Of a stretch of 64,000 nucleotides of DNA, positions 33,583-41,958 are shown in pieces; position 1 is the first letter of the stretch; each line of letters opens with the position of its first letter. The notes below the pieces were generated by a model. The model was not told the DNA's origin, searched no databases, and saw nothing but the letters and a program-made list of their open reading frames with translations. This stretch comes from Micromonospora_E sp048060115. Its GTDB lineage: Bacteria > Actinomycetota > Actinomycetes > Mycobacteriales > Micromonosporaceae. Location of the stretch: assembly GCF_048060115.1 (NCBI RefSeq), contig NZ_JBHMIM010000011.1, positions 62,001 to 126,000 on the forward strand. The letters are read 5' to 3'. The translations under genes and the position numbers were made by a program.

Positions 33583-35145
33583 GTGACGACAAGCCTCCAA
33601 CGCCCGGTAACCAATACCAGCCGGAGCAGCAGGTTGCGCCACGTCGACAGCTTCGAGATCCAACCACCCGCACCGCCGCCGACCAACGGCGTACCCCGGT
33701 CGGCGTGGACCCGGGCAAGTCGGCGCGTGTCGGGCTGGCACCGCCCGTACACCGCGATTCTGCTTGTCCTGGACTTCACCGCGGCGGTGCTGGCCAGCTA
33801 CGTCTCGATCTCGCTGTTCGAGAAGGCCACCTCCGGCTTCTCCGACGCCGACAAGGACGCCACCTGGTTCCACACGGTGACCTACCTGCTGCTGCCGTTG
33901 GGCTGGCTGGTGGTGCTCTGGGGCACCGGCTCCTACGACCGGCGCTACCTCGGCCTGGGCACCGACGAGTTCAAGCGGGCGATCCGGGCCGGGGTCACGG
34001 TCGCGGCCAGCGTCTCCTTCCTCGCCTTCGCCACCAAGACCGACCTGTCCCGGCTCTCGGTGGCCACCGCGCTGGCCGGCGCGCTGGCGTGCATCCTGCT
34101 GTTCCGGTTCCTCGCCCGGTACGCCCTGCACATACTGCGGCGACGGGTCGGGCAGGCCGCCCACCGGATGGTGCTGATCGGCACCCTGCCGGAGACGCTC
34201 GAGGTCTTCACCGCGGTGACCCGCAGCCCGTCCGCCGGCCTGGTCCCGGTCGCCATCCACCTCACCGACGGCTACGCCGCCGCCCGTGGAATCGACACCC
34301 CGGTGCCGGTGTACGCCGGACGCAACGTGCTGGCGCTGGTCCGCGAGGTCGGCGCGGACACCATCGCGGTCTGCGGCTCGGCCAGTTCGGAGCCGGGTGA
34401 GCTGCGCCGACTCGCCTGGCAGCTGGAAGGCAGCGGGATCGACCTGGTGGTCGCTCCGCAACTGACCGACATCGCCGGTCCCCGGGTGCACATCCGCCCG
34501 ATCGAGGGCCTGCCACTGCTGCACGTCGAGGAACCCACCCTCTCCGGGTTGGGCTGGCTGGCCAAGAACCTGTTGGACCGGGTGGCCGCCGGCCTCGGGC
34601 TGATCGCCCTGGCACCGCTGTTCCTCGCGGTGGCGATCGCGATCCGGATCTCCGACCGGGGGCCGGTGTTCTTCCAGCAGCCCCGGGTCGGGCACGAGGG
34701 CAAGGTGTTCCGGGTCTGGAAGTTCCGGACCATGTACGTGGACGCCGAGGAGCGACTCGCCTCCCTGGTCGACCAGAACGAGACCGACGGCATGCTCTTC
34801 AAGATCCGCAACGATCCGCGGGTCTTCCCGGTGGGACGGTTCCTGCGGGCCAGCTCGATCGACGAGCTTCCTCAGCTGATCAACGTGCTCCGGGGGGAGA
34901 TGTCGTTGGTCGGGCCACGACCGTTGCCCGCCGACGACGGCGACTTCCTCGGCGACGTCCGACGCCGGCTGCTCGTCCGGCCGGGGATGACCGGCCTGTG
35001 GCAGGTGTCCGGGCGGTCCGACCTGTCCTGGGACGAAGCGGTCCGGCTCGACCTGTACTACGTCGACAACTGGTCGCTGACCTACGACCTGAGCATCCTC
35101 TGGCGCACCATCGGGGTGGTACTCGCCCGCAAGGGTGCCTACTGA
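33583..35145 (+). CDS. Exopolysaccharide polyprenyl glycosylphosphotransferase (WcaJ/CpsE type)
   Basis: 520 residues. Four or five N-terminal helices (YTAILLVLDFTAAVLASYVSI and on), a CoA-binding-like cytosolic domain and a final helix precede the catalytic domain. That domain contains VFRVWKFRTMYVDAE, SSIDELPQLINVLRGEMSLVGP-type sequence and RPGMTGLWQVSGRSDLSW. It transfers a sugar-1-phosphate to undecaprenyl phosphate, the first step of exopolysaccharide assembly. GTG at 33583 is chosen because GGGAGG lies 11 bases upstream; longer in-frame starts exist. No polymerase or flippase is adjacent. Confidence 0.88.
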   Translation: MTTSLQRPVTNTSRSSRLRHVDSFEIQPPAPPPTNGVPRSAWTRASRRVSGWHRPYTAILLVLDFTAAVLASYVSISLFEKATSGFSDADKDATWFHTVTYLLLPLGWLVVLWGTGSYDRRYLGLGTDEFKRAIRAGVTVAASVSFLAFATKTDLSRLSVATALAGALACILLFRFLARYALHILRRRVGQAAHRMVLIGTLPETLEVFTAVTRSPSAGLVPVAIHLTDGYAAARGIDTPVPVYAGRNVLALVREVGADTIAVCGSASSEPGELRRLAWQLEGSGIDLVVAPQLTDIAGPRVHIRPIEGLPLLHVEEPTLSGLGWLAKNLLDRVAAGLGLIALAPLFLAVAIAIRISDRGPVFFQQPRVGHEGKVFRVWKFRTMYVDAEERLASLVDQNETDGMLFKIRNDPRVFPVGRFLRASSIDELPQLINVLRGEMSLVGPRPLPADDGDFLGDVRRRLLVRPGMTGLWQVSGRSDLSWDEAVRLDLYYVDNWSLTYDLSILWRTIGVVLARKGAY

Positions 35146-35260
35146 CCGGTCCTCGCAACGCGTCACCCGACAGTCCGCCGGAAGCCGGTAGCCGACCGTT
35201 GGCCGACTGGGGTTCGCCGTCCGCTTGGCAGCACCGCCGACAGAGGGACAGGATTCGTCC

Positions 35261-36535
35261 GTGGGGGCAAACCTATCCGCACCGCTGGCGGTTGTGGCCC
35301 TGGTGACCGCATTGGCCGTCGCGGTGTACGCGGTCGTGCGGCTCCGGGCCCGCCGGGGGATCGCCACTGCCACCCAACGCGCCACGTACCAGGTCCTGCA
35401 CACCGCCGGCCTGGCCGCCGAACCGCTGCGCAACGGGTTGGACCCGGCGGGCGCGGCCAAGGCGGTGCGGCACCTGCGGGCGCTGGTCGGTGCTCCCGGC
35501 GCGGCCCTGATCGGTGCCGTGGCCGGGACGACCGACGGCGGCGAGGTACTCGCGTTCGACGGTCGCGGCGGCCACCACGGCGAGCAGTTCACCGCGGCGG
35601 CCACGCGGGCCTTCGACGCCGGCCGGTCGGTCGTGCTGACCGCCCGGGACCTGCCGTGCGACCGCCCGGACTGCCTGGTCCGAGGGGCCGTTGTGGCACC
35701 GCTCACCGGCCCGGACGGGTCCGCCACCGTGGCGTTGGTCGCCGTGGTGGACGACGATCCCGCCCCGGGAATGGTGCAGGCGACGTTGGAGACCGCGCGA
35801 TGGGCCGGCAGCCAACTCGCGCTGGCCGAGCTGGATTCGTCGCGGGAACGACTCGCCCGCGCGGAGGTACGCGCGTTGCGCGCCCAAATCAGCCCGCACT
35901 TCATCTACAACGCGCTGACCGCGATCGCCTCGTTCGTCCGCACCGATCCGGAACGGGCCCGGGATCTCATTCTCGAGTTCGCCGAGTTCACCCGCTACTC
36001 GTTCCGGGCGCACGGCGAGTTCACCACCCTCGCCGAGGAGCTGCGCTCGATCGACCGTTACCTCACCATCGAACGCGCCCGCTTCGGCGACCGGCTCCAG
36101 GTGCGGTTGCAGATCGCACCCGAGGTACTGCCGGTCCACCTGCCTTTCCTCTGCCTGCAACCACTGGTGGAGAACGCCGTCCGGCACGGGCTGTCCCGCA
36201 AGCCCGGCCTCGGTACGGTCAGTATCGAGGCGCGCGACGCCGGAACCGAGTGTCACATCACCGTCGAGGACGACGGCGTGGGCATGGACCCCGCAGTGCT
36301 CACCGGCGGTGCCGGGACCGACCCGGATCTCCGGGGTGCCGACCCGGTGGACGACGCTGGTCAGCACGTCGGCCTGTCGAACGTCGACGAGCGGCTGCGA
36401 TCGGTCTTCGGAGATCAGTTCGGTCTGGTGGTGGAGACGGCGATGGGAGCGGGTACGAAGGTGAGCATGCGGGTGCCGAAGTTCCATCCCGACGCACGGC
36501 CGGGGGCGGCCGGGCGCTGGGAGGTCGTGTCGTGA
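35261..36535 (+). CDS. LytS-type sensor histidine kinase
   Basis: 424 residues. One N-terminal membrane helix (LAVVALVTALAVAVYAVV), a GAF-like domain (about residues 60-180), then the His_kinase domain with phospho-acceptor His in ISPHFIYNALTAIASFV. The ATPase domain has LVENAVRHGL (N box), VEDDGVGM (G1) and VGLSNVDERL (G2). GTG at 35261 is preferred to a TTG 36 bases earlier. It overlaps the response-regulator gene by 4 bases (GTGA). It senses a membrane or cytosolic signal and phosphorylates the LytTR partner. Confidence 0.9.
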   Translation: MGANLSAPLAVVALVTALAVAVYAVVRLRARRGIATATQRATYQVLHTAGLAAEPLRNGLDPAGAAKAVRHLRALVGAPGAALIGAVAGTTDGGEVLAFDGRGGHHGEQFTAAATRAFDAGRSVVLTARDLPCDRPDCLVRGAVVAPLTGPDGSATVALVAVVDDDPAPGMVQATLETARWAGSQLALAELDSSRERLARAEVRALRAQISPHFIYNALTAIASFVRTDPERARDLILEFAEFTRYSFRAHGEFTTLAEELRSIDRYLTIERARFGDRLQVRLQIAPEVLPVHLPFLCLQPLVENAVRHGLSRKPGLGTVSIEARDAGTECHITVEDDGVGMDPAVLTGGAGTDPDLRGADPVDDAGQHVGLSNVDERLRSVFGDQFGLVVETAMGAGTKVSMRVPKFHPDARPGAAGRWEVVS

Positions 36536-37287
36536 CCCCGTTCCTGCGGGCGCTCGCGGTCGACGACGAGCCACCGGCCCTCGACGAACTCGCCTACCTG
36601 CTGCGGGCCGACCCCCGGGTGGCCCTGCTGCACACGGCCGCCGACGCCACCGAGGCGCTGCGGGTGCTGCGGGACACCGACGTCGACGCGGTCTTCCTCG
36701 ACATCCGGATGCCGGGGTTGGACGGCATGGAGCTGGCGCGGGTGTTGCGCAGGTTCGCCCGGCCGCCGGCGATCGTCTTCGTCACCGCCTACGACGACGC
36801 CGCGGTGGACGCCTTCGACCTCGGGGTCACCGACTACGTCCGCAAACCGGTCCGGGCCGAACGGCTGGCCGAATCGGTCCGTCGGGTGCTGACCGCCCGG
36901 GTCGTACCGGCGCACCCCGCCGCGATGGCCCGCAACGAGGAGGATCCGGCGATCCCCGTCGAACTGGCCGGGACCACCCGGATGCTGCCCCGCTCCGCGG
37001 TGCGTTGGGTGGAAGCTCAGGGTGACTACGCCCGCCTGCACACCGCGGACGGCTCCCACCTGGTCCGGGTTCCGCTGGCCACGTTGGGCGAGCGGTGGGC
37101 GAACGCCGGCTTCGTCCGCATCCACCGGTCGTTCCTGGTCCAGCTCCGGTTGATCACCGAGCTACGGCTGGCCAACTCCGGCTACGTCGTGGTGATCGAC
37201 GGCACCGAACTTCCGGTCTCCCGCCGACACACCCGCGAGCTCAAGGACAAACTGGTCCGGGCGGCCAAACACGACTGGAGCCGGTGA
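36532..37287 (+). CDS. LytTR-family response regulator
   Basis: 251 residues. Receiver domain: acidic pair AVDDEPPAL, phospho-Asp in VDAVFLDIRMPGLDG, and the conserved Lys in YVRKPVRAERL. LytTR DNA-binding domain: WVEAQGDYARLHTADGSHLV, RIHRSFLVQL and PVSRRHTRELKDKL. Start: GTG at 36532, overlapping the kinase stop. LytTR regulators bind paired imperfect direct repeats, often upstream of cell-wall or transport genes. The adjacent glycosylphosphotransferase is a candidate target (inference). Confidence 0.94.
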   Translation: MTPFLRALAVDDEPPALDELAYLLRADPRVALLHTAADATEALRVLRDTDVDAVFLDIRMPGLDGMELARVLRRFARPPAIVFVTAYDDAAVDAFDLGVTDYVRKPVRAERLAESVRRVLTARVVPAHPAAMARNEEDPAIPVELAGTTRMLPRSAVRWVEAQGDYARLHTADGSHLVRVPLATLGERWANAGFVRIHRSFLVQLRLITELRLANSGYVVVIDGTELPVSRRHTRELKDKLVRAAKHDWSR

Positions 37288-37293
37288 AGCCGG

Positions 37294-37695
37294 TCAGGCC
37301 GCGCGCCGGCGGCGCAGGGTGGCGACCGCCGAGCCGGCGAGGGTGAGCAGGCACTCCGAGAGCTGGCCGTCGGCCAGCGCGGCACCGAACAACGCCTCAC
37401 CGGTCGAGGCGTCCGAGTTGGCGTACGCGCTGAGGAACCGGGCCACCCACCGCGCGTCGTAGCGCGCCTCGTCGATCCCGGGGAAGTCCAGCGTCCACCC
37501 ACCGACCGGCGCGTCGTCGCCGACCATCGTGGCGGCCAGGCACCACGCGACGTCGTAGGCGCCAGCGACGCCGTCGCGGTCCACCACCGCGTCGAAGGCA
37601 CCCGCCACGCCATCGCTGTCCCCGGCCAGCGCGGAGCGCAGGATCTCCGCGGCGTCGGTGAACGACTCGTCGGCTCCATCACGTCGGTCGGTCAT
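37294..37695 (-). CDS. Hypothetical acidic protein
   Basis: 133 residues, starting MTDRRDGADES. No signal, helix or Cys motif. It is rich in Ala/Asp and appears all-helical (DAAEILRSALAGDSDGVAGAF, then ALFGAALADGQLSECLLTLAG), ending in a basic RRRRAA tail. The stop lies seven bases from the LytTR gene stop (convergent). An upstream in-frame extension exists, but the ATG at 37695 is the best start. Family not recognised. Confidence 0.65.
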   Translation of the reverse strand: MTDRRDGADESFTDAAEILRSALAGDSDGVAGAFDAVVDRDGVAGAYDVAWCLAATMVGDDAPVGGWTLDFPGIDEARYDARWVARFLSAYANSDASTGEALFGAALADGQLSECLLTLAGSAVATLRRRRAA

Positions 37696-37851
37696 GAGCG
37701 GAAGGGTATGCGGCATGGTCAAGCAGTGACCAACGAACGCGTCCAACGGGACGAATCCGGCACCGCGCTCGGCGAAGTACCGTCGACATCGCGTTTGAGC
37801 CGCCAAGACGCTAAGGTGCGCTGCGGACCTTCGGCCGATGGAGGACGTCCC

Positions 37852-39204
37852 ATGCTCGTGTCACGCGGTTACCGCCCCGCCGCCCTTACGGTCTGCGCAG
37901 CGTTGCTGGCCACCGTCGCCGGCTGCGGTGGCGGGACGTCGACCAACGACGTCGAGACCCTCGTCGACTCCGTTCGGCTGTACGGCACCGATGGCAACAT
38001 GAGCAACTCGTTCGCTGCGGAGTTCCCGGAGCAGACGAAGCTGCTGTCCGGGATGAAGGGCACCAGCCCGCTCACACCGCTGTCGGACGACTTCGTGGCG
38101 CGCCTGCGCACCGTCGATTCTCAGCTCAACGACTTTCTCTACGCCGGTGAGGCGTACGACGCGGTGGTGATCAGTGCGCTGGCCGCGCAACTGGCCGGCA
38201 GCGCCGAACCGGCGAAGATCGCCGCGCAGATCAACGGAGTGACCACCGGCGGCGAACAGTGCGACACCGTCGAACTCTGTCTGGAGTTGGCGCAGGACGG
38301 CACGGACATCGAGTACCGGGGGGTGTCGCTCAAGCGGGGCGGCTTCACCGACGCCGGTGAGCCCTCGACCGCCAGCTACGCGACGCTGCACTTCGACGAG
38401 AACGGCCGGATCAACAACGGAAAGACGGAGTTCCTCGGCGCTGGCGACGAATCCACGACCACGACGGTCGCCCCGCCTCCGGCGACCGCGCAGAACGAGT
38501 TCGACCGCAACGACGGCCCGCTCAAGCTGGGTGGGCTGCTGCCGATCACCGGCGACCTCGCACTGGCGTACCCGCCGTTGGCGGCCGGTACGGAGCTCGC
38601 GGTGCGCGAGGTCAACGAGGCCGGTGGCGTGCTGGGTGACCCGGTCGAGTGGCTCGACGGCGACGACGGCACCGATCCCGAGGTAGCCCGGGCCACGGTG
38701 GCCGGGCACATCGACGATGGCGTACACGTCATCATCGGGGCCGGTGCCTCCGGCGTTTCCCGCGCGGTGCTGCCGGACGTCGCCGCCGCCGGGCTGATCC
38801 TCTTCTCGCCGTGCAACACCGACGCCGGGTTGAGCACCATCGACGACTCCGGGCTGTACTTCCGTACCGCCCCGTCCGACCTGCTGCAGGGTCGGGCGCT
38901 GGCCGACGTCATCATGCGCGACGGTCCGCAGCGGGTCGCCGTCGTCGCCCGCAAGGATTCCTACGGCGAGGGCCTGCAGGAGAACGTCCGGGCCGAGCTG
39001 ACCCGGGCCGGGATCTCGCCGGACCGGCTCAAGTTGCTCACCTACGAGCCGCCGGACGGCGCGGACGCGCCACCGGTCGACTTCACCGGCGGCGCCGAGG
39101 AGATCAAGTCCTTCGGTGCCGACGCAATCCTGATCATCGGGTTCGGCGAGTCGGCGCAGGTGATCAAAGCTCTGTCGGCGGCTGGGCTACCGGTAGCCCA
39201 GTAG
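37852..39204 (+). CDS. Circularly permuted branched-chain-type (LivJ-like) substrate-binding lipoprotein
   Basis: 450 residues. Residues 1-24 and Cys25 (ATVAGCGGG) form a lipoprotein signal. The order of the body is unusual. Residues about 41-198 (VRLYGTDGNMSNSF, DDFVARLRTVD, AGEAYDAVVISALAAQL) match what is normally the C-terminal third of LivJ-type proteins. A Thr/Pro linker follows (ESTTTTVAPPPATAQ, about 200-215). Residues about 224-450 (LKLGGLLPITGDLALAY, GVLGDPVEWLDGDDG, RTAPSDLLQGRALADV, ADAILIIGFGESAQVIKAL) match the normal N-terminal two-thirds. The stop falls exactly where the C-terminal module would normally begin (SAAGLPVAQ). GGAGG at 37840-37844 supports ATG 37852. No permease or ATPase is nearby, so it may be a receptor rather than a transporter part. 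Confidence 0.85.
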   Translation: MLVSRGYRPAALTVCAALLATVAGCGGGTSTNDVETLVDSVRLYGTDGNMSNSFAAEFPEQTKLLSGMKGTSPLTPLSDDFVARLRTVDSQLNDFLYAGEAYDAVVISALAAQLAGSAEPAKIAAQINGVTTGGEQCDTVELCLELAQDGTDIEYRGVSLKRGGFTDAGEPSTASYATLHFDENGRINNGKTEFLGAGDESTTTTVAPPPATAQNEFDRNDGPLKLGGLLPITGDLALAYPPLAAGTELAVREVNEAGGVLGDPVEWLDGDDGTDPEVARATVAGHIDDGVHVIIGAGASGVSRAVLPDVAAAGLILFSPCNTDAGLSTIDDSGLYFRTAPSDLLQGRALADVIMRDGPQRVAVVARKDSYGEGLQENVRAELTRAGISPDRLKLLTYEPPDGADAPPVDFTGGAEEIKSFGADAILIIGFGESAQVIKALSAAGLPVAQ

Positions 39205-39313
39205 ACGCCGGTCGGTCCGGTCGGGTGGCACTTTCTCGGGATCACGCAGCGGTCGCCGCTGCGTACCGTTGGCCTCGTCACCAGCCAGGACGATCTGCGG
39301 AAGAGGCGGCAGG

Positions 39314-39907
39314 ATGAGCGAGTACGTTGACCCGGCACTCAGCGACGAGGCGGTCGAGGCGGAGCAGGGTCTGGGCGGCAGTGACGACCCGGGTCACGAC
39401 GACGCCGGCCACGAGCCGTATGGTGCCAGCCCGTACACGATCGTCCAGCACAACCTCGACGGGTCCACCGACATGGTCGTCGACCGCGACGGCGACGGGG
39501 TTGCCGATCTGGTCATGCATGACGCGGACAGCGACGGCATCGCCGAGATCGCTCTGGTCGACAACACCGGCGACGGCCGGCTGGACACCATGCTGCGGGA
39601 CTTCGACGGCGACGGGCAGGTCGACGAGATCCGCGCGGACACCGACGCCGACGGCCGGATCGACGTCGTCTCCGCCGACACCGACGGTGACGGACTGATC
39701 GACCACGTCGCCGCCGACACCAACTACGACGGCCAGTTCGACACCTGGACCCGAGACACCAACTTCGACGGCCGTGCCGACGAGATGCGGGTCGACCTGA
39801 CCGGGGACGGGGTCGCCGACCAGGTACTGCGGGACACCGACCACGACGGCGTGCCGGACTCGGTGACCTACCTGAACCCGGAGATCAACCCGTACGCCGC
39901 CAGGTGA
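39314..39907 (+). CDS. Protein of ten 13-residue DxDxDG calcium-binding-type repeats
   Basis: 197 residues. After an acidic, disordered 45-residue start with no signal peptide, residues about 57-186 form ten uninterrupted 13-residue units with consensus D-x-[DNT]-x-D-G-x-x-D/E followed by four mostly hydrophobic or charged residues. Examples are DRDGDGVADLVMH, DFDGDGQVDEIRA and DTNFDGRADEMRV. The loops resemble EF-hand or thrombospondin type 3 Ca2+ loops, and the strict period suggests a solenoid. Start ATG at 39314. The next gene encodes a shorter relative. Likely a cytoplasmic or leaderless-exported Ca2+ buffer; function unproven. Confidence 0.82.
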   Translation: MSEYVDPALSDEAVEAEQGLGGSDDPGHDDAGHEPYGASPYTIVQHNLDGSTDMVVDRDGDGVADLVMHDADSDGIAEIALVDNTGDGRLDTMLRDFDGDGQVDEIRADTDADGRIDVVSADTDGDGLIDHVAADTNYDGQFDTWTRDTNFDGRADEMRVDLTGDGVADQVLRDTDHDGVPDSVTYLNPEINPYAAR

Positions 39908-39991
39908 GCCCCGCTCGGGTCGCGGCCAGCCGGATGGCACCCTACTGTCGACATCCGCAGCTGTTGTGACATCGCGACGAAAGGACCAGCC

Positions 39992-40240
39992 ATGACCGAG
40001 GCTCAGGAAACCGTGGAGACCCGCGGTGACGATCGCGTCGACCTGCTCAAGGCCGACACCAACAACGACGGGAAGACCGACGTGTGGGTGGTCGACACCG
40101 ACGGCGACGGCAAGGCTGACATGTACCAGTTCGACACCGACGGCGACGGCAAGGTCGACATCACGATGGTCGATCTCGACGAGGACGGCACGCCGGACGA
40201 GGTCGTCGACGGCGACGGGGGCCACCCGCCGACCAGTTGA
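39992..40240 (+). CDS. Short paralogue with 13-residue DxDxDG repeats
   Basis: 82 residues with AAAGGA eight bases upstream of the ATG. Four units of the same 13-residue repeat (DTNNDGKTDVWVV, DTDGDGKADMYQF, DTDGDGKVDITMV, DLDEDGTPD) are framed by short acidic ends. It lacks a signal peptide. The gene follows its longer relative by 84 bases, and the pair probably arose by duplication and repeat-number change. Confidence 0.8.
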   Translation: MTEAQETVETRGDDRVDLLKADTNNDGKTDVWVVDTDGDGKADMYQFDTDGDGKVDITMVDLDEDGTPDEVVDGDGGHPPTS

Positions 40241-40414
40241 ACCGATCGGGATGTGGTGCGGACGGCTCGGCGGACCACCCGCCGGGCCGTTCTGCGTCGT
40301 CTGCCACCGCGCCGGTGCCGCTGCGGGCGTGACCCGCCGGGTGAGTTCGGGCAAAGTTCAGGGGCGGGACCCCGAACGAGCCGGGAATCACCGCCCCCAG
40401 GTAGCCGATGTCAG

Positions 40415-40432
40415 CCCATCTGGAGAGATGGC
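40415..40432 (-). terminator. Hairpin after bldC
   Basis: CCATCT-GGAG-AGATGG (40416-40431) forms a perfect 6-base stem just beyond the bldC stop at 40436; one more C/G position nearly extends it. The 195-base gap to the repeat protein also holds GTTCAGGG...CCCGAAC at 40356-40377, a second, imperfect hairpin. Confidence 0.55.
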
Positions 40433-40435
40433 CAG

Positions 40436-40645
40436 TCAGTCACCCTGGCGCTGCTGGGGAATCTGGCCCTGTAGTAGGGCACGTACTTCCGACTCCCGGT
40501 AACGACGGTGGCCGCCCAACGTCCGGATGGCGCTGAGTTTGCCGGCCTTCGCCCACCTGGTGACGGTCTTCGGGTCGACTCGGAACATCGACGCCACCTC
40601 GGCCGGCGTTAGCAGCGGCTCTGGTTCGTGCGTACGCGATGCCAT
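40436..40645 (-). CDS. bldC: BldC, MerR-like developmental regulator
   Basis: 69 residues consisting of a single winged helix-turn-helix. EPLLTPAEVASMFRVDPKTV, TRWAKAGKLSAIRTLGGH and RRYRESEVRALL are nearly identical to what I recall of Streptomyces BldC, including the C-terminal PQQR. BldC lacks a dimerisation or effector domain and binds AT-rich direct repeats cooperatively to hold back sporulation genes. The neighbouring unknown gene and valine dehydrogenase keep the order seen in Streptomyces. The AT-rich region upstream may be autoregulated. Confidence 0.96.
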   Translation of the reverse strand: MASRTHEPEPLLTPAEVASMFRVDPKTVTRWAKAGKLSAIRTLGGHRRYRESEVRALLQGQIPQQRQGD

Positions 40646-40765
40646 CAGTCACTCCTCCACAGTGCTATAGACATCGGCCGGGGTCCCGCCGGCCGACGCG
40701 TCTCCCATGGTCCGGCTAGTCCCCGATGTCCGACATGGGCCGAACGGCCGAACGTCCTTGGATGG

Positions 40766-40925
40766 ACGGATGAGCAATGACCGATTTTTATCCATTTTTT
40801 GTGTCAGAACATACCATAATCGGACTCGTGATCACCGGTCGTGAACGCCTGATTACGAATGCCCCTCATGATAGGCCTAGCAAAATAGGGTTCTGATCAC
40901 TAAATGTCGGCTTCCGGGGAGGGTC
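40766..40925. promoter_or_regulatory. AT-rich island upstream of bldC
   Basis: Against a background near 70% GC, this stretch has runs such as GACCGATTTTTATCCATTTT, CATACCATAATCGG, GATTACGAATG and CTAGCAAAATAGG. It fills most of the 286-base gap between bldC and the unknown gene behind it. BldC binds AT-rich direct repeats, so an autoregulatory or multi-factor promoter is plausible. GATCACCGGTCGTGA at 40828-40842 has dyad character. Confidence 0.55.
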
Positions 40926-40931
40926 AGGTGA

Positions 40932-41780
40932 CTAATTGCAGCGTTCCAGTAGCTGTACGGTGCGCCACCGGGCGACGAGCTTTTCGTACGTCTCGCCAGC
41001 CGCTTCAGCGTCGCCGCGGGAGAGCGCGGCCAGCCCGGCGGCGACCAGCCCGGGAGAATCGTCGGCCTCCAGCGCTTCGTCCGGCAGCAGCCGCACCAGT
41101 CCGCCGTAGTCCAACTCGACCACCGAACGCGGATGGAACTCCTCGAGCCAACGGGCGCTCTCCTCCACCGCCTCGGTGATCGGCGCGTCCCCCACCGACT
41201 TGCGCAACACCGTCAGGCCACGGGACGCCCGACGGCGGGCCTTCGAAATCTCCGTACGGTAACGCAGCGCCCGTCGTGGCGCGGACGCCACCAGTTCGCG
41301 CTCGGCAAGGTCGACGAAGACGAACCACCGCAACGGCACCCCCCACGTCGAGGCCTGCTCGTGCACTCGCGGAACGCCGTGCTCCAGCACCCGGGCTCCG
41401 CTGCGCCAATCGTCGATCACGGCCCTGGCCTGCCCGGCCAGGATCGGCGGCACGAAGGCATCGGCGAGGATCGACGGCACACCGTCGCGGGCGCTCAACG
41501 CGGCCTCCGCCACCCGTACCCGCAGGTTCCAGGGGCAGATCAGCAACGTGTCGTCCGACTCCAGCACATACGCCTCGTCCGGCAGATCCGGCAGCCGCGT
41601 CCAGCCCGCGCCCAGCCCTTCGATCACGGCGGTACGCTGCCGACCCGGGCCCTCCAACGGGCCGACCGCCCGACCCTCACGCACGTACCGGCGCCAGTAG
41701 ACCTGTCGCTCGTGGTCGAACGCGGCCAGCGGCTCATAGACCCGCAGGTATGAAGCGAAGGAAGCGAAGAGGGACGGCAC
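40932..41780 (-). CDS. Conserved hypothetical protein between bldC and valine dehydrogenase
   Basis: 282 residues from GTG at 41778-41780 (VPSLFASFASYLRVYEPL). No signal or membrane segment; Arg- and Leu-rich, mixed alpha/beta appearance. WGVPLRWFVFVDLAERELV and RYRTEISKARRRASRGL are the most conserved-looking blocks. An unknown protein of this kind occupies the same slot in Streptomyces (between bldC and vdh, by recollection of gene order). Function unknown. Confidence 0.8.
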   Translation of the reverse strand: MPSLFASFASYLRVYEPLAAFDHERQVYWRRYVREGRAVGPLEGPGRQRTAVIEGLGAGWTRLPDLPDEAYVLESDDTLLICPWNLRVRVAEAALSARDGVPSILADAFVPPILAGQARAVIDDWRSGARVLEHGVPRVHEQASTWGVPLRWFVFVDLAERELVASAPRRALRYRTEISKARRRASRGLTVLRKSVGDAPITEAVEESARWLEEFHPRSVVELDYGGLVRLLPDEALEADDSPGLVAAGLAALSRGDAEAAGETYEKLVARWRTVQLLERCN

Positions 41781-41958
41781 GGCGCGATCCTCCCACGAAA
41801 ACGCACAGCATCGCCCCTGCCGGCCGGCAAAGAGCCGCTCGGGCACCGGCTGGGCGCCGGCACCGCCGATCGATACTAGGCTCGTTCGCGCGGGCCCACC
41901 CGCCCGCCGCAACCGGCCGACACCTCACAAGGGTGCCCCACCCGCCTCAGGAGCAGAC

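Noticed and set aside
33499..35904. Long antisense frame across the glycosylphosphotransferase and kinase genes
   Set aside because: GC-rich codon positions keep the antisense frame open. The translation has no recognisable domain, while the sense strand has complete catalytic motifs.
37852..39204. Truncated or frameshifted binding protein (pseudogene)
   Set aside because: Both parts of the fold are present in one uninterrupted frame with a good signal peptide, linker and ribosome site, so permutation explains it better than decay.
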